Source: Lepisosteus oculatus (lineage: Eukaryota; Chordata; Actinopteri; Semionotiformes; Lepisosteidae). From it: 64,000 bases of DNA. The DNA is taken from positions 21,511,501-21,575,500 of the forward strand of contig NC_090698.1 of the NCBI RefSeq assembly GCF_040954835.1, in the 5' to 3' direction. Positions 1 through 13,600 of the stretch are shown in pieces. Positions within the stretch are counted from its first letter, which is position 1. The number at the start of each line of letters is the position of its first letter. A program made the position numbers and the translations under genes. A model generated the notes under the pieces. The model was given only the letters and a program-made list of their open reading frames with translations, did no database searches and was not told the DNA's origin.

Positions 1-834
1 GTACCGTAGATTAGGAAGATGTAGCTGTATCTCATTCATCTGTAATAAGCAATAATTATATTAAAAAGTAAAAAAAAAAGATTAAATTAAATGCAGTTAA
101 AGTTTACAATAAACATAATTTTAATATAAAGCAGTTATGGACTTCAATAATTAAAATACTAATTTAAGGTGGATGCTGCACATTGGTGGTGGTGGAGGGG
201 AGTCCCCATTACCTGTAAAGTGCTTTGAGTGGAGTGTTCAGAAATGCGCTATATAAGTGTAAGCAATTATTATTATAATTTATAGTATTATTTACACGTG
301 TTATGGAATTGTTATATTGAACTAATCTAGCACTATGTAATAAATTGTGCAAAAACCTATAGTAAAACCTACATCTCATAAATTTAACAGATTAATTGTA
401 ATAACATCAGATAATTACAGGAATTCTGTATCTTTTGCGAACACTAGAGATATTTAAAAGAAAATTTGAAAGTTTAAATATCTTTTAAAGATTGTCAGCA
501 ACTTCCTGTAGTCCAACACATGATATCTGTACTATAGTAGTTTATGTAGTCTACTATTATGCCAGAAATAATATATTCTGGCAGATCCCGAAATTCGTTA
601 TAAATCCCAATCACTCTTACAAGAGCTGAAAGTCAGAACCTGAATTGGAAAGCAGGAGCAAGTTGCCAGTATACAGTACAACTCCAGATGGTAGGTGCAC
701 TTTATACTCCAATACAGTAGATGGCAGTAATAAGTTGAAAACAATGTAATGTACTACAAAGACGAAAGAAATGTCTTTTGGGAGGCTACCAGTAGTAGGC
801 GATAAACAGAAAATATAACTTTTTTCAGTAACGA
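1..834. other. Left flank, no gene seen
   Basis: AT-rich sequence upstream of NOP14. Apart from the repeat tail at about 165-290 I see no coding exon, RNA gene or clear regulatory motif. The final ~150 bases lead into the presumed NOP14 promoter. Confidence 0.5.
165..290 (+). repeat. 3' tail of a dispersed LINE/SINE-type repeat
   Basis: The stretch with 'cctgtaaagtgctttgagtg' followed by a 'gcgctatataagtgtaa' motif and an ATT-rich end looks like the 3' tail shared by many fish retroposons. Only the tail is present, as expected for a 5'-truncated insertion. Family assignment is from memory of the motif, not from a search. Confidence 0.55.
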
Positions 835-965
835 ACGGCGGAAGAGAGGGTTGTTGAACTCCGACCTTTTATGCATTGAAACATGGCCACTATGTTGTAG
901 CAACGTGGGATTCGTTCTAATAATTTGGAAAATTAATTTTGTTTGGACTTTTTATCCAAGAAAGG
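800..965 (+). promoter_or_regulatory. NOP14: Probable NOP14 promoter and 5' noncoding exon
   Basis: A GGCGGAAG box (837-844) resembles an ETS-type site common in housekeeping promoters. A good donor (AAAGG|GTAAGC) follows at 965/966, and an acceptor (TGTAACAG) sits at 1601-1608, ten bases before the NOP14 ATG. Together they suggest a noncoding first exon at about 835-965 spliced to 1609. Two very short upstream ORFs lie inside it (871-879 and 883-900). No TATA box is evident. The exon is inferred; a transcript start inside 966-1608 is the alternative. Confidence 0.4.
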
Positions 966-1618
966 GTAAGCAACGATTTGAATTCCTGTAATTCTAATCA
1001 TCGCCAGGAAGTATTTCATACTTTCAGGTTACGCAACAGAATTCTGACAATGAGATAAGTGGTTAGTTCTTTGCAGAATTATTTACAAGTGTCAGCACTG
1101 ATAGCTGTGCCTGATATAAATGCACAGAAGCGATGTTCTGTATGTAAAACTAGTGTTTTGTTATGTAACGATGCACTTGATAACGATGATTTATAACTAA
1201 AATAACTTAAAATGTACAGAAAGATTTTTAGTGTTGTACTTCAAACTATTTTAATGGGTTCTCCAGCTTCAGCCTACGCTAGTGATAATTAAAAATAAAG
1301 CACTTAGCAAAGAAGTGAAAAAAAACAACAACAAATGGTTTTTACATGTATTTCCAGACTGCTAAGTAATTAGACACAACTCTTTGTGAAATTCTAAAGT
1401 ATTGCTGCTGATTATTTACAATTTACCATTTTTAAGATGCTTTAAAGCCAGTACATCCATAATTGCAACTTATTACATATATACAGTATGTCGGCCAATC
1501 GTTATAGGATTCTATTCTTACTTAAAAGTTCTTAACCAACAAGATGAATAAACCCTAATACTGTGTAACAATGCCAGATCAGTCAATCTTTGTGTGTTTG
1601 TGTAACAGATTGTCCAAG

Positions 1619-4600
1619 ATGGGGAAGACACAGAAGAAAAAAGGCCTTGCTGACAAAGTGCAGAAGACCAAGACTGCCACGGAGATAAAGAACAACCCCT
1701 TTGAGGTGAAGATAAATAGGAAGAAGTTTGACGTTCTAGGAAGAAAGACAAAGCACGATGTCGGCCTGCCTGGTGTTTCCCGTTCCAAAGCCATAAAAAA
1801 GGTGAGAGCGTAGGTTGAGAGTTGGGAGATTACTTATCTTTTTTTTTTAATTTATAACCACGTTATTTTTCTTTTATCATCATCACCCCACAAGAATATA
1901 GATCTGCCTGTTGCCTGTAAAATCTGATGGATACTGTGAGTGATGCATCAGCATGAGATGGAGAAGATGTGCACGTACACTTTAGTACTTACTGCAGAAA
2001 AGATTCAAAAGATTTCAAAGAGCCAGTTGTTTTTGGTTCTATTCACATGATCTGGAATAAGCACCTGTATGTGTCATGAGTCACAGCTTGTAGCTACAAG
2101 CTCTGTGACCACACACAGGGGAGAAAGAGGAAGTGTTTACTCCTCAAGCCCGTCTACCATCGAGTTATCTTTTATCTTGTTACATGCTATGCAGCCCAAA
2201 CTGGATATTTCCTGCCGGCCAGTTGAAGGAAAGCACCAACAGCACTGCCAACCAGCGCTGCTCTGCCCCAGCACTGAGGTGGAGCAGTGGTACTGTGGCT
2301 AAGGATCTGTGCCTGTGGCTGGAAGGTTGCCGGTTCAAATCCTGCTGCCAGCAGAGGAATCCTACTCTGTCGGGCCCTTAACCCCAGCAAGGCCCTTAAC
2401 CCCAACTGTACAATGGCTAACCCTGCGCTCTGACCCCAAGCTTCTCTCCCTCTCTGTGTGTCTGTGTCTCATGGAGAGCTAGCTGGGGTATGCGAAAAGT
2501 CGAATTCCTAATGCAAGAAATTGTATATGGCTCATCTTCCATCTTCCAACCTGCAACCATCCCAGGAGGTTACAGGGGTGGCTGTGCTTGTTGAGCTTGT
2601 CCATGGCAGCACTCCGCCAGTATCAAGCTGGTTATTGTAGGGCTCAACCTGTGCTCGGTGGAGCAGCTCAGAGGATAGTAATTGTCTGCATTAGAATCTG
2701 TCAGACTTTAGATGGTACACAGGGTCAAACTACCAGATAGAACTGTGTTTGTGTCATCTCTGATTTAAGCAGTGTGTTTTCTTAAATCTCTGTTATAGCT
2801 GCCCCTTTTAACATTTTTAACATTTTAGAACTTATCTTAAAAATTACTTGGTATGTCGTACTCTAGTATTGTTGATCAACAAAGCATGATTTTGGTTTTT
2901 TGGTCCTGAGATCAAAATTCTTACTAAGGCTTAAAACTATAACTCCTAAAACTATAACTCTTCATTAGACTTTGCAGTTTATTTCAATTAATGTTTTTGA
3001 ATCAGACAACTAATACAGCCTTCAGGTTGCTGCTATAATCTTGTTGATAATTGTGACCACTTTGGTTTATATTATAATCATAAGACACGCAAACTTGGTG
3101 CAAGAGCAGTGCTTTAAAGAAATAACTGAAAACCAGAAAGTGAGCAAATACACATATTTTAGTTCAGGTAGATATTTTCAGATAGGAACAGGCACGTAAG
3201 GTTCTTTTGGCTCCTTATTTTTTTCATAAATTGTAATAATTGAAAATATTTCTGAATGTTTTTTTTTTTTATCCTTAGCGTAAAGAGACCCTGCTGAAAG
3301 AATACAAACTGAAGAACAAGGCCAATAAAATTATTGACAGACGGTTTGGAGAATATGATACAAAAATGGCCCCAGAAGAAAAAATACTAAAGAGGTTTGC
3401 CTTGGAGAGACAGGTACTTATCAGTGCTTTTATACAACTGAAAATGTGAAAAGCAAAACAAGAATGACAGAGGGACAGTGAGTTCGTTGGGTACTTTTCT
3501 TGAGTTTCTGTGACCATAATTCTGTTTAACCTGAATGAGACAAAGTAGACAGAATTCAGTCATCCTGTACTCACAAAAACAGCGTCCGAATGTAATTAAT
3601 TGTCTGCCTGTAAAGAAAGTGAGATTAGTCCTCGCTCATCTGTGATCAGTGTGCTTGTTTCAGAGGCAGTTTCAAGTAGAGGTGATGCTGTGTTTTGAAA
3701 ACAATGATATATAAAGGATATCAGGTATTACTATATTAACCAAAATGCTGGATTGTATATATGTGACTGCCTGAGTTTTAACATCAGGTAAAGTAAATTC
3801 CTAGAGAATAGTGTTAATGTGATAAGTATACATGTAATCATGCTGTACATTGAACAGTTTGTCCAAACACCCCTCTGTGTTTTCATCACACTATGCTATA
3901 GTATCAATATTTTTACTATATAGCTAAAGGAGGTGTAGGGCCTGCAAAGGTGTTAATGGGACCAGGAAGAACCAAGTTTAAGACTTGCAAGTGCGAATAA
4001 AACAGAATGGTGCAAGACTGGAAAGACATGAATGCTGGTATATCTGAAAATTGAAGTTAGGATTTTCATTCTTTCATAGTGTGACTGGAGCTCATGTAAG
4101 AAACAAGCACCCATTTTTAGGACACACAAACCAAGTACTGATAGTCTAGCATTTCACAGGCGGCCACAGCTTGTTGTGCACTATAACTCAAGTCAATGAA
4201 AACTTTTTTTTTTATTTTAAATGGGTCAAACCTCTATGGGTAGTAAATATTTTGAAGTCACAGGTCCTAAAGTTTCATTTAAGATTGATTATGCAGATTT
4301 TAACTTTAAGTTGGATATTCTTCTGTAGCGCATTCATGACAAGAAGGATATCTATAACCTGAACGAAGAGGAGGAATTAACCCATTACGGCCAGTCCTTG
4401 GCAGACATTGAGAAGCTGAATGATGTGGTTGAGAGTGACAGTGACACGGAAGAAAAGGGTCTTTTGTCAGGTACGTACAGGAAGAGTAAATGTGTGACTC
4501 AACTAATGATTTTATTCCTCTGCCCCCAGTGTATTTTTCTGTACGTTTTTTTAAATGACGTACGTTCTGTAAGTGAGAGGTTCTGCAGCCCCATTTCCTA

Positions 4601-7600
4601 AAGTCTCTTCCTAGTTTAACAAGGCTCTGTAACCATAGCAACCAAAGGCTCTTTCAGAGAGTATCAGTAAGGTGATATCCAAGTTTGATATTAAATCAAC
4701 ATGCATTTGTGTAAAAATATCTTCATGTTGATACTGAAAGATGTGGGATGGACATGGACTTTAAGTACAGTTAATATGAAATTATTCAGGTTTATATTGG
4801 TGACCGTGCTTTTGATTAACAAAGTAAGTTAATTTAGATCAGCCTTTACATTTTCACAAAGAAATAAGATACTCTAATTACAAAATTCATTAAAGTTTAC
4901 TTAAGGTCTGAAATAAATGCATAATGCAAACATTTGTATTTTATATTGCTTTTCAGTGGAGCACAAAAGCTGTAATTTAATATATATTAAGGAATCTCAT
5001 TAAAAAATCACTCATTTAAGATATTCCATGCCAAATACACTCAATTTGAGTTTATTTCATTATTTCATTATTTAAATTCATTATTAAAAATTATAAGAAA
5101 GTAAGAACTATTGTTCCCTGATTATTATAGGCACTGTCTTCATAAGTATTTTATTTTAGTGAAATCTGAGGTTTTGTTTCCTTCAGCTTCCATCAATTGC
5201 TTGTGTTGCATAGCAACATAATGTGACTCATTTTAATGGTGGGACAAATTCCATTTCTTCTGCTGAAGATTAAAGAACAAGATGTAGTGAGGCAAAGCTA
5301 ATGTGGGCGTAACTTTTGAATGGATGCTGAAGCCAGAAGAATTGGAAGAAATGTTATTTTTCCTTAAATGTCCTACAGTTGTTCAGTCATGAACCAGCAC
5401 TGTTAGAAGACAAGTGTCTTCCATTAAGCCTCTCAACCCCTTCCCTGTTTCTAACATGCTCTGCGTCCCTGTTTTGACAGCGGAGCTCACTGCATCCCAC
5501 TTTGGAGGAGGAGGGGGCCTGCTGAGGAAAAAGTCTCCACACGAGCAAAACAATGATGACGGCACTCATAAGCCCAAGACCCGCCAGGAACTCATTGAAG
5601 AGATGATCGTCAAGTCAAAGCTGGAGAAGGTACAGGAAGGAACGTTTCTGTCTAAGCATGGACTGATCATCAGAAAGCTCAGTTCAAAAATTCTGGTGAT
5701 CAACTTGCTGTTGAACAGAGCAAACTCTGGAAATTCTTAAGCTTGGAGTATCCTTATATTAAAATTGTATCCTATAGATAGAATAAGCAGTAACTTTGCA
5801 GTTCAACTGGTGAATTTTTCACATTTGTCTTGAAAATAGAAGTACCTCAGATGTTTTCTTAGCTTTTACTCAAATGTAAATACTCAACCAGATGCTTTCT
5901 TAAATGCCTTGTTGTCCTTAATGTATTGAGCTCTCATTAAAAGTTGAAGGAGTCTAAAGATGATTATAAATTATTATTTTTGTGCGAGGCATCGCTACAA
6001 AAGAGACTGCAGTCACATTTCTTTAATGTTGTCTGTTCCATGTTGTTTATGACTTTGTCTGCGGGGTGACAAAAAAAAGTATTCTTTAGGCACAAAGCAT
6101 GTCTTCTTCCCTGGAGTGTATTAATTCTTATCCTTGGCTTTTATTGGTTGTGAAATGCAGTGCAGCACAGAGGAGCTTTGTATCACATAAATCATTTACT
6201 ACTGACTTCAGGGAGAATCATTTAGTCTAAAGGAAATAATTAAGTCACCATTCATAAATTTGCTGTTTATATAGTTTGATAATTCAGTTTTGGACATTTC
6301 TTTGAATTCCTTGTCTTAAGCAATGGATACACAGATAAGTTTATAATTTCATGATGTCAAGATTAAACATAGAAGCGTTTGTTGGTCTGCCTTTCACCAT
6401 AATTAAGATGACTGTTGTTTGTGTTGGACAACAAGATGATCAGATGTGGTGGGGGTGGGTCGGGGTGTCAGTACTGTATTGAATGAATATAGTGTTTGCT
6501 ATCCTTTCCAGCGAGAGCGACAGACGCAGAGAGAGGAAGCACAGGAATTGACAGAAAAACTCGACAATGACTGGAAATCCATTCAGAGCCTGCTGGTTCA
6601 CAGGACTCCAAAGTCTGAGCTCAAGGAAGCAGATGAGAAGCCCAAGGTAATGCAGACAGGCCATATCTTCACAGCACTGGGGTTTTTATGAGAGTTGAAA
6701 TGCTTAATACGTTTGAATACTGGAATGCACCATTTCATAATAACATCTATCTATAAGGTAAAACGAGGTGGTAATACAAAAAGTATGATGGAAGTTTAGT
6801 GGGAAAGTTCCTAATGATCGGCTATAACAGCGCCTGTAAAACGTTTTACAATATATCTGTAATGTATACTATAATACATGTTTCTATTAAAAGGTAAAGG
6901 TATATTATATGTAGATTAATTACACAATGTAATACTCAAGTTTAAAAAAAAGTTCAGTGCTGAAATCAGTGAAGATGTGGACACTAACTTACTCCGTTCA
7001 ATTCTGACGTCATGATTTAACCGATCTGATGATCCGGATTCAGACTTTGTCAGCAGCTGTTTAAGTGCTGGGTTTCATGGAGGCAAAGAACTTAATGAAA
7101 AGGATGAGTTTGGGAGTTATCCATTGAGCTGGGCCTTCCTAAGAATAGGAAGACCAAGGTTTCTTTAGACATATAGGCTAAAGTGCTTCCAGTACCTTAA
7201 TTTTGCACTTCTCATCATGATGACTTTCAGTAAAATAAAGCCGAAAGTATTCTAATAAAACATCATGCAAAATCTGACAATCTGTTTTTTCTGTGCATCA
7301 GCCTGATGAGTATGACATGATTGTACGGGAGCTGGGCTTTGAGATGAAAGCTCAACCGTCTGAGAGGATGAAGACTGAGGAGGAACTAGCCAAGGAAGAG
7401 AAGGAACGTCTCCAGAAACTGGAGGTTGGTTGTTCTGTTCTTTAACTAGTCGTTAAATGCAAAAGCTTTCATTTCTGTTTGGTGTGCTTTGGGATACTGC
7501 TCAAAGGATTTAATTTTTATCGGAGACAAGATTACAAAAGGTACAGTAAGTACACCACGACAAACACTGAGGTGAATTCCACATGTACAGTAGGTACGGA

Positions 7601-10600
7601 CGAATGCAAAGTTATTTGCAGCTGCCGTTAACAAAATAGTGAGACAATGTTTATACTTTTTTTAAGAAAGCGTGATCAACAAGGATTTCTGTTCGTTGTT
7701 TTGTATTGTATTTCAGTGTTGGGAAAGATTTATTTTGCTAATCTCAAGATAAATATAAAAGCTGACACAGTATAATGCTTGTACTGACTTTATAACCAAG
7801 AAAAGGCTTGTTTTAAAATGTGTATTTTCTGAAGGCCGACAGGTTGCGCCGAATGCAGGGGGACATTGAAGAGGACAGCACGAAGAAGGTCTCTCATCTC
7901 TCTGCAGATGATCTGAATGATGGCTTCATATTGGATAAAGAGGACCGCCGTACACTCTCATACCAGGTCTGTAATTAGAACGTATGCCACAACTCTGCAG
8001 TTCTCAAATATGGACACATTCTTAACATCTCCCATGGGACATCCCTAAGGTTTTGACAGTGAATTGAGTGGGAAACATTATTTTTGTCACTTCTGTTTTT
8101 AATGCTAAGAAAGAAATAATGAAAATTCATATACTTATGTTCCTGAAAATAAATGCTGCACAGAAGTGGTTATTCAGCTTGAATGTCTGTGAAAAACTGT
8201 ACTTTTTTAGAGCCGCACACTGCAAGCGTATAAAGTTAAAATACAAAATGACGCCACTGCCATCTAATTTGCAAAGTAGGAATTTTGTATAGTTTGCTTT
8301 CTCATCCTCTGGTTTCTTAAATTAGGTGTACCTTGAAATGTGATATCCATACAGAATGTTGATGTTGGCAAAGAGATGATTTTTTCAATTTTTCTGTGTT
8401 GATCCCAAATTGTGTAGTTGCTATGAAATACTTGACATTCCAAGATACAAAGAAAATAATTCACTTTAAAATGGTTTAAACAAGTTAATTAACTCCTTAC
8501 AATAACAGAAGCCATCCTTCTGGAAGTGCCTAAAGTCTATAAAGATGTTTCTTATTTTGTTGTCACAATCATTTATGTTTTTATAGTCAGTTTAAAGCAC
8601 TTTAAAATTGGTTTCAGGCATAATAACTGGAGCAGTTGAGTTTCTGTATCATTATGTTTTCAGAGTTTAGCTATTGTGTTTTAGTTTTTTAATGTCCTAT
8701 TAAAGCTTACTTGTAGTCTCTGAATAATCTCCTTTACTGATTGTGTGACCAGCTCATTAGAGCAGTAACTCCTTTTGTGCTTTGCCTACTCAGGATGGGA
8801 AGTGGAACATCGAGGCGGATGAGGAGGGTGAGGAATCTGGGAAAGATGAAGAAGATCTAGGAGGAGAGGAGGAAGAGGATGGAGAGGAAGGTGGGGAGAG
8901 TGCAGATGAAGAGGAGGAGGAATCTGAGGAGGATGCAGAAAGTGGTGATGAGGGCAGTCACTCTGACTTGGACTCAGAGCAGGACAGCAACCAGGAGGAA
9001 GATGAAAAGGAGAAGACAGATAAAGAGGAGGCCTTTCCCGTAGTACAGAAGACCCTGACCGAGGAGGAGAGAATAGCACAGCAGGAGGCCGCAAAAGCTG
9101 AGCTCCCATATACATTTGCAGGTAAGACATCAGCCTCAGGATATTGTCTGTTTCTACTAAGAGTGGGACACAAATTCAGGACAGTTCTTCTGTCTGAAAA
9201 AAATTCAAACGTCCATTCTGCTTTTTCTTCTGTGAGTCTGCAGTTTTTGCAAGAATAAGGCTTTCTGACAAAATGCTTCTATTTCAATTTTCTATTAAGC
9301 TCTAGGTACTTTCAGTTTTTTACTTTTCAGCACAGAAAAAGATTTGTGTCTGTATTTCAAACTGGAACTTGAGGAATCTTTGAATAGAACTGAAAATGTT
9401 TAGACAAAAGTAGTGATGTTAACTTTTACCCTTTTTTTCTTTTCTATCCTCTTTAGCTCCTGAAAGCTATAGTGATTTGCTGTCTTTAATCCAGGGGCAT
9501 TCACCTGAGAAGCAGTGCATTATTGTTGGGAGGATTCAGAAGTGCAATCACCCAAGTCTTGCATCAGGAAATAAATTCAAACTTCAAGTATGTGGTGATC
9601 AATACATCTCGTACATTTATTAGACAATATTGTAGCTGTCATTGGGGTCTATGCTAGTAATATCATGAATAAAAAGATTATATTAGCAATGTGTTTTCTA
9701 GAGGATGTTAATGTTTTATACACTGCCTGGATGTAGGACAATATATTTGGTGTTTTGTCAGACACCCATGCAGCTGTATGCAAATTATACCACTAAGTTG
9801 TCCTATTTAAATTATATAATTCTGTCGTATGTTTATCAGCTGTTGCTGTCATTTTAAATTCTGATTTCCAGAAGAGAGAGGAATGAAAGTGAAAAGCTAC
9901 AAGTTGAAAACCCAAGTGCTTCCATAATCAGAATAAACACTACTTAAAATTAAACTGCCTCATCTTTTTGTCCTTATGAAAATATTTTTGCATAGATTGT
10001 TTTTGTTTTGTGCCGTAACCGGTGCTTCTGTTACTTGTTTATTTTTCAGAAATTATTCGGCTTCCTACTCGAATATGTTGGTGAACTGGCAACCAGAACT
10101 CCCGCTGACCTGCTAACAGTGAACAAGCTTGTTCCGTAAGCACCTACCGCCACCCTTCTCATTGTTTTTCTGCCCACTCCTACGCCTTCTAGCAGCTAAA
10201 TGAGCAAAATAGTTGAATGGCTTATTCTTGCAGAAGATGACCTATGACACTTCTTTAATTTGGCCCATTGATGTCTGTTTGATTGATGGAGCTTGTACAC
10301 TTATCTAGAAAAGTAGAGGCAACTTCCTGTTCTATGCACATGCTTTTCCTGTGCAGTGTTGTGACTGAAATAGAAGTCTGCTAATAAGATGCTTAAGTTT
10401 GACACATAACTTCATTAATTTTTTTCACAAAATACTTTTATACTAATGTTTTACAAAAAGCCATCCTTTGAAATCTACTTGAAAGTTTAGTTATCCCAAA
10501 ATTAAAAGCCTTTGTTTGACTATACCTAACCAAATGCCTTACAAAAGCTGCCTCAGTAATTAAAAAGGCAGTTACAAAAGGGCACCAAACGGAGATATGA

Positions 10601-13600
10601 CTCATTGTGAACAGGTACCTTTTGACCTGATTCTCTGATTTAGGTATGCATTGTAAATTGTACAGAGAACGTTATATGACGTGCAAAAGGCATCTTATAT
10701 ACAGTAAGAAGTTACAGTATATGTATTGTGTTATTAGCATCAACAATTAGCTTAACGTCTCCACCAGCATTTTCTTCTATTATTATAACGTTACTATTAA
10801 AACTGGCAGTTTTTAACAGGTATCAGCCCACATTGAACGGAAGGTCACAATTTGCCAATCAGAACTGCAGCTATAGAACTGTTATTTTTGTGCTAATTTG
10901 TCCCACACCCAGGCAGCTGTATGGCCTGTGCCAGATGTTCCCTGAAGCCGCCTGTACTTCGATGCAGTCAATTCTGTGTGACAGTGCACATGACATGGAG
11001 GAAGCAATAGAACTTAAAGGACGTTCTCCTTTTCCAGGTCTTGACATGGTATGGATGTCCCAGAAATATAGTACTGTAGATGGCTTTGTCTTCAGATATG
11101 TCTGGTTGTATAATCCATCATATAAGCTAGTTTACCATCAGATCGCATCTTATGAAACGTGTTAGTAAACTGTGCCTTCTTTCTAATCATCTTCTGCCTT
11201 CTACTCAGCTGATTTATCTGAAGATTGCATCCCTTTTGTTCCCTGCTTCGGACTTCAGACACCCTGTGGTCACTCCTGCTATGGTTTACATCAGTCAATC
11301 ACTTACAAAGGTGGGTATTTACTAACATCAGTCCAGCTTTATTTATCAATGCAGTTACTTCTTCTCAGCCACTGATTTATGGAATGTGTGCTGTTTTCTA
11401 GCTCTTCTGACAACTTTCTGATGGAACTTCAGAAACCTTTGATCCGGGCTGACTGAGATATGACAGTTATTGTCTTGTCACTTTTAGCACTGAATAATTT
11501 ATTTAATTAAAAAAATCACTAATCATTCTGCAAATGTTAAATGCAGACTATATAAACAAATGAAATTAAAATGCTTTTTGTGCTTCTTTGCAGTGTCCAG
11601 TTACTACGTTGGAGGACGTGACTACAGGACTTGTGCTTTGTTCCCTCACAATAGAATATGTATCGCTATCCCAGAGATTTGTACCAGAACTCATCAACTT
11701 CCTTTTGGGGATTCTGCATTTAGCAGTCCCTGATAAAACATCATTAGGTACAGTATATGTGATGTTCTGGTCTAATTTCTGCACTATGTTCTGCTTATTT
11801 GTTGTGTCTGTGACTAAGTTGATTTGAGTGGCCAGTAACAAAATCATTATCATCGTCATAACACCTGGACAACAGAGGTCCGTAGCGCCGATCTTATATG
11901 GCCACGTCCGGTGGCACGGCTCCTTTCCTTCAGTATAGTGCATTGGGAACCATCGCCGATCTGCTGAACCAGTCCTACAGGACTTGGTAACAAAAGGATG
12001 GTTATGATTTCTACATTTAAAACCATTTTAATGAAAAGACTAACAAAACTTGGTTTTAACTTAGGGTTTCATTCGAGTTTGAGATCTGTGCCACTCAAGC
12101 AGTGTAAATAAAACGTTAGCAGGAATGGAATTATAGCCAGCCTTGAAGTATAAACACTGGAGTAGAAATGTGCTCAGGTGTTTGAAAATTAATTCATTTA
12201 AAAATGGTAAACCTTTAGGTGGAATAAGTGGAATTCACATCTCATCGAATTCAACAATTTTGATCACTTTTTGTTTTGTTTTTTCAAAATGTTCAGGGTT
12301 GGTCCTGTGAGGGAAAGTAGTAGTAGGCAGGAACAAGACAATCATAGTATGATAGAGCGTTTAATATAAGATGGGGCTGTTCAATCCTAGTCCTGGAGGG
12401 CCAGCGTTTCTGCAGGTTATTTAAAGGTCTCTTTAAAGCGGCAACTTCTGAAGAGATGGGCTAAATTATTAAGATGGTGCAGTTAAGGGTTGTGGGTTGA
12501 TTTAGCTTATTAAGAATTGTGTTGGAAAGAAAACCATAGTGGAAATGATTGGACAGCCCTGATTAAACAAAGTGTGTATGTGGAGTAAGAAAAGCCATGG
12601 ATTGAGGAAGGAATTGATTGACACGGATCACAACAAACTTTTGTTTTTTTTGGCCTTTTCCATTTGCAGCTATAGCTCTACCATCTTCTCCCTTTTATAA
12701 TTTTTTTAACTGGACTTGGACCCTGCTAGTACAAACATTTATCACCTTAAGTATGTTGTAGAGGTTTTGTAATAGATAAGATAATAGATAACTGTTTTAT
12801 AAAAGTTAAGAAGGAAGGAAGGAAACTCAATAAAGAGCCAACAACACATTCTGATAATTCTAATGCCAGGAATTATAGCATTAGCAGAGGCTAGCTAAAT
12901 ACTTGCAATGTGCTGTCACTTTAACATACATCACAGTGGACTCAGCTGGATTTTTCAAGGTCTGTTAGGATCTTATTGCAATGATATATTTCTCTGTCTC
13001 AGAAGCATTTTCAGTGGTAAAATGCTATCTAGAATCTTTAAATTGATCCCACTGAATTTATTTTCTTTATTTTCTTTTTAGACACTTTTACTTTAAGAAG
13101 CTTTTTTTTGCTTGATTAATGATCCAGAACATGTAATATTTCTTAGAAAAGGTTTTATGCCAATTAATACTGAGTTTTGGATTGTGATCCCAATTTAGGC
13201 TTTTAGCCCACATTGTCATCATCCATGTACTCATGTATGATCATTACAGGTTGCTGAGTTGTTCAAATCAAAACTGAACAAATGCTGTTCCTATGAAAGA
13301 GGCATACAACACACAAAAGCTCAAAGTGTACTAAAATTCTTCACTTAACATCAAGCAATTTGAGTTGTTCTTAAGGGTTAAATATAGAATTAAGATAGCT
13401 TGTGTAGTAGTGCTGGACAGCTGCAATGTACGACACCTGCAGGCACCTGTCAATTACATCTTGTTCACTGGGTCTTTCAGGGTACGCTGTGGTGCCTCCG
13501 TTCAAGGCAAAAGGGAAGAGCTCTGACCTGCTGGTGGTGAAGAATGAAAAGGTGGCTGAAGTTTGGAAGATAAAGCAACAGCCACTCTCTGCTGTTCAGG

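Noticed and set aside
1571-1618. Upstream in-frame ATG at 1571 extending NOP14 by 16 residues
   Set aside because: A splice acceptor ends at 1608 inside this extension, the extra residues do not resemble NOP14, and MGKTQKKKG at 1619 fits the family start.
8786-9130. Long minus-strand open frame rich in Pro, Leu, His and Ser
   Set aside because: It is the complement of the purine-rich acidic exon of NOP14; composition alone explains it.
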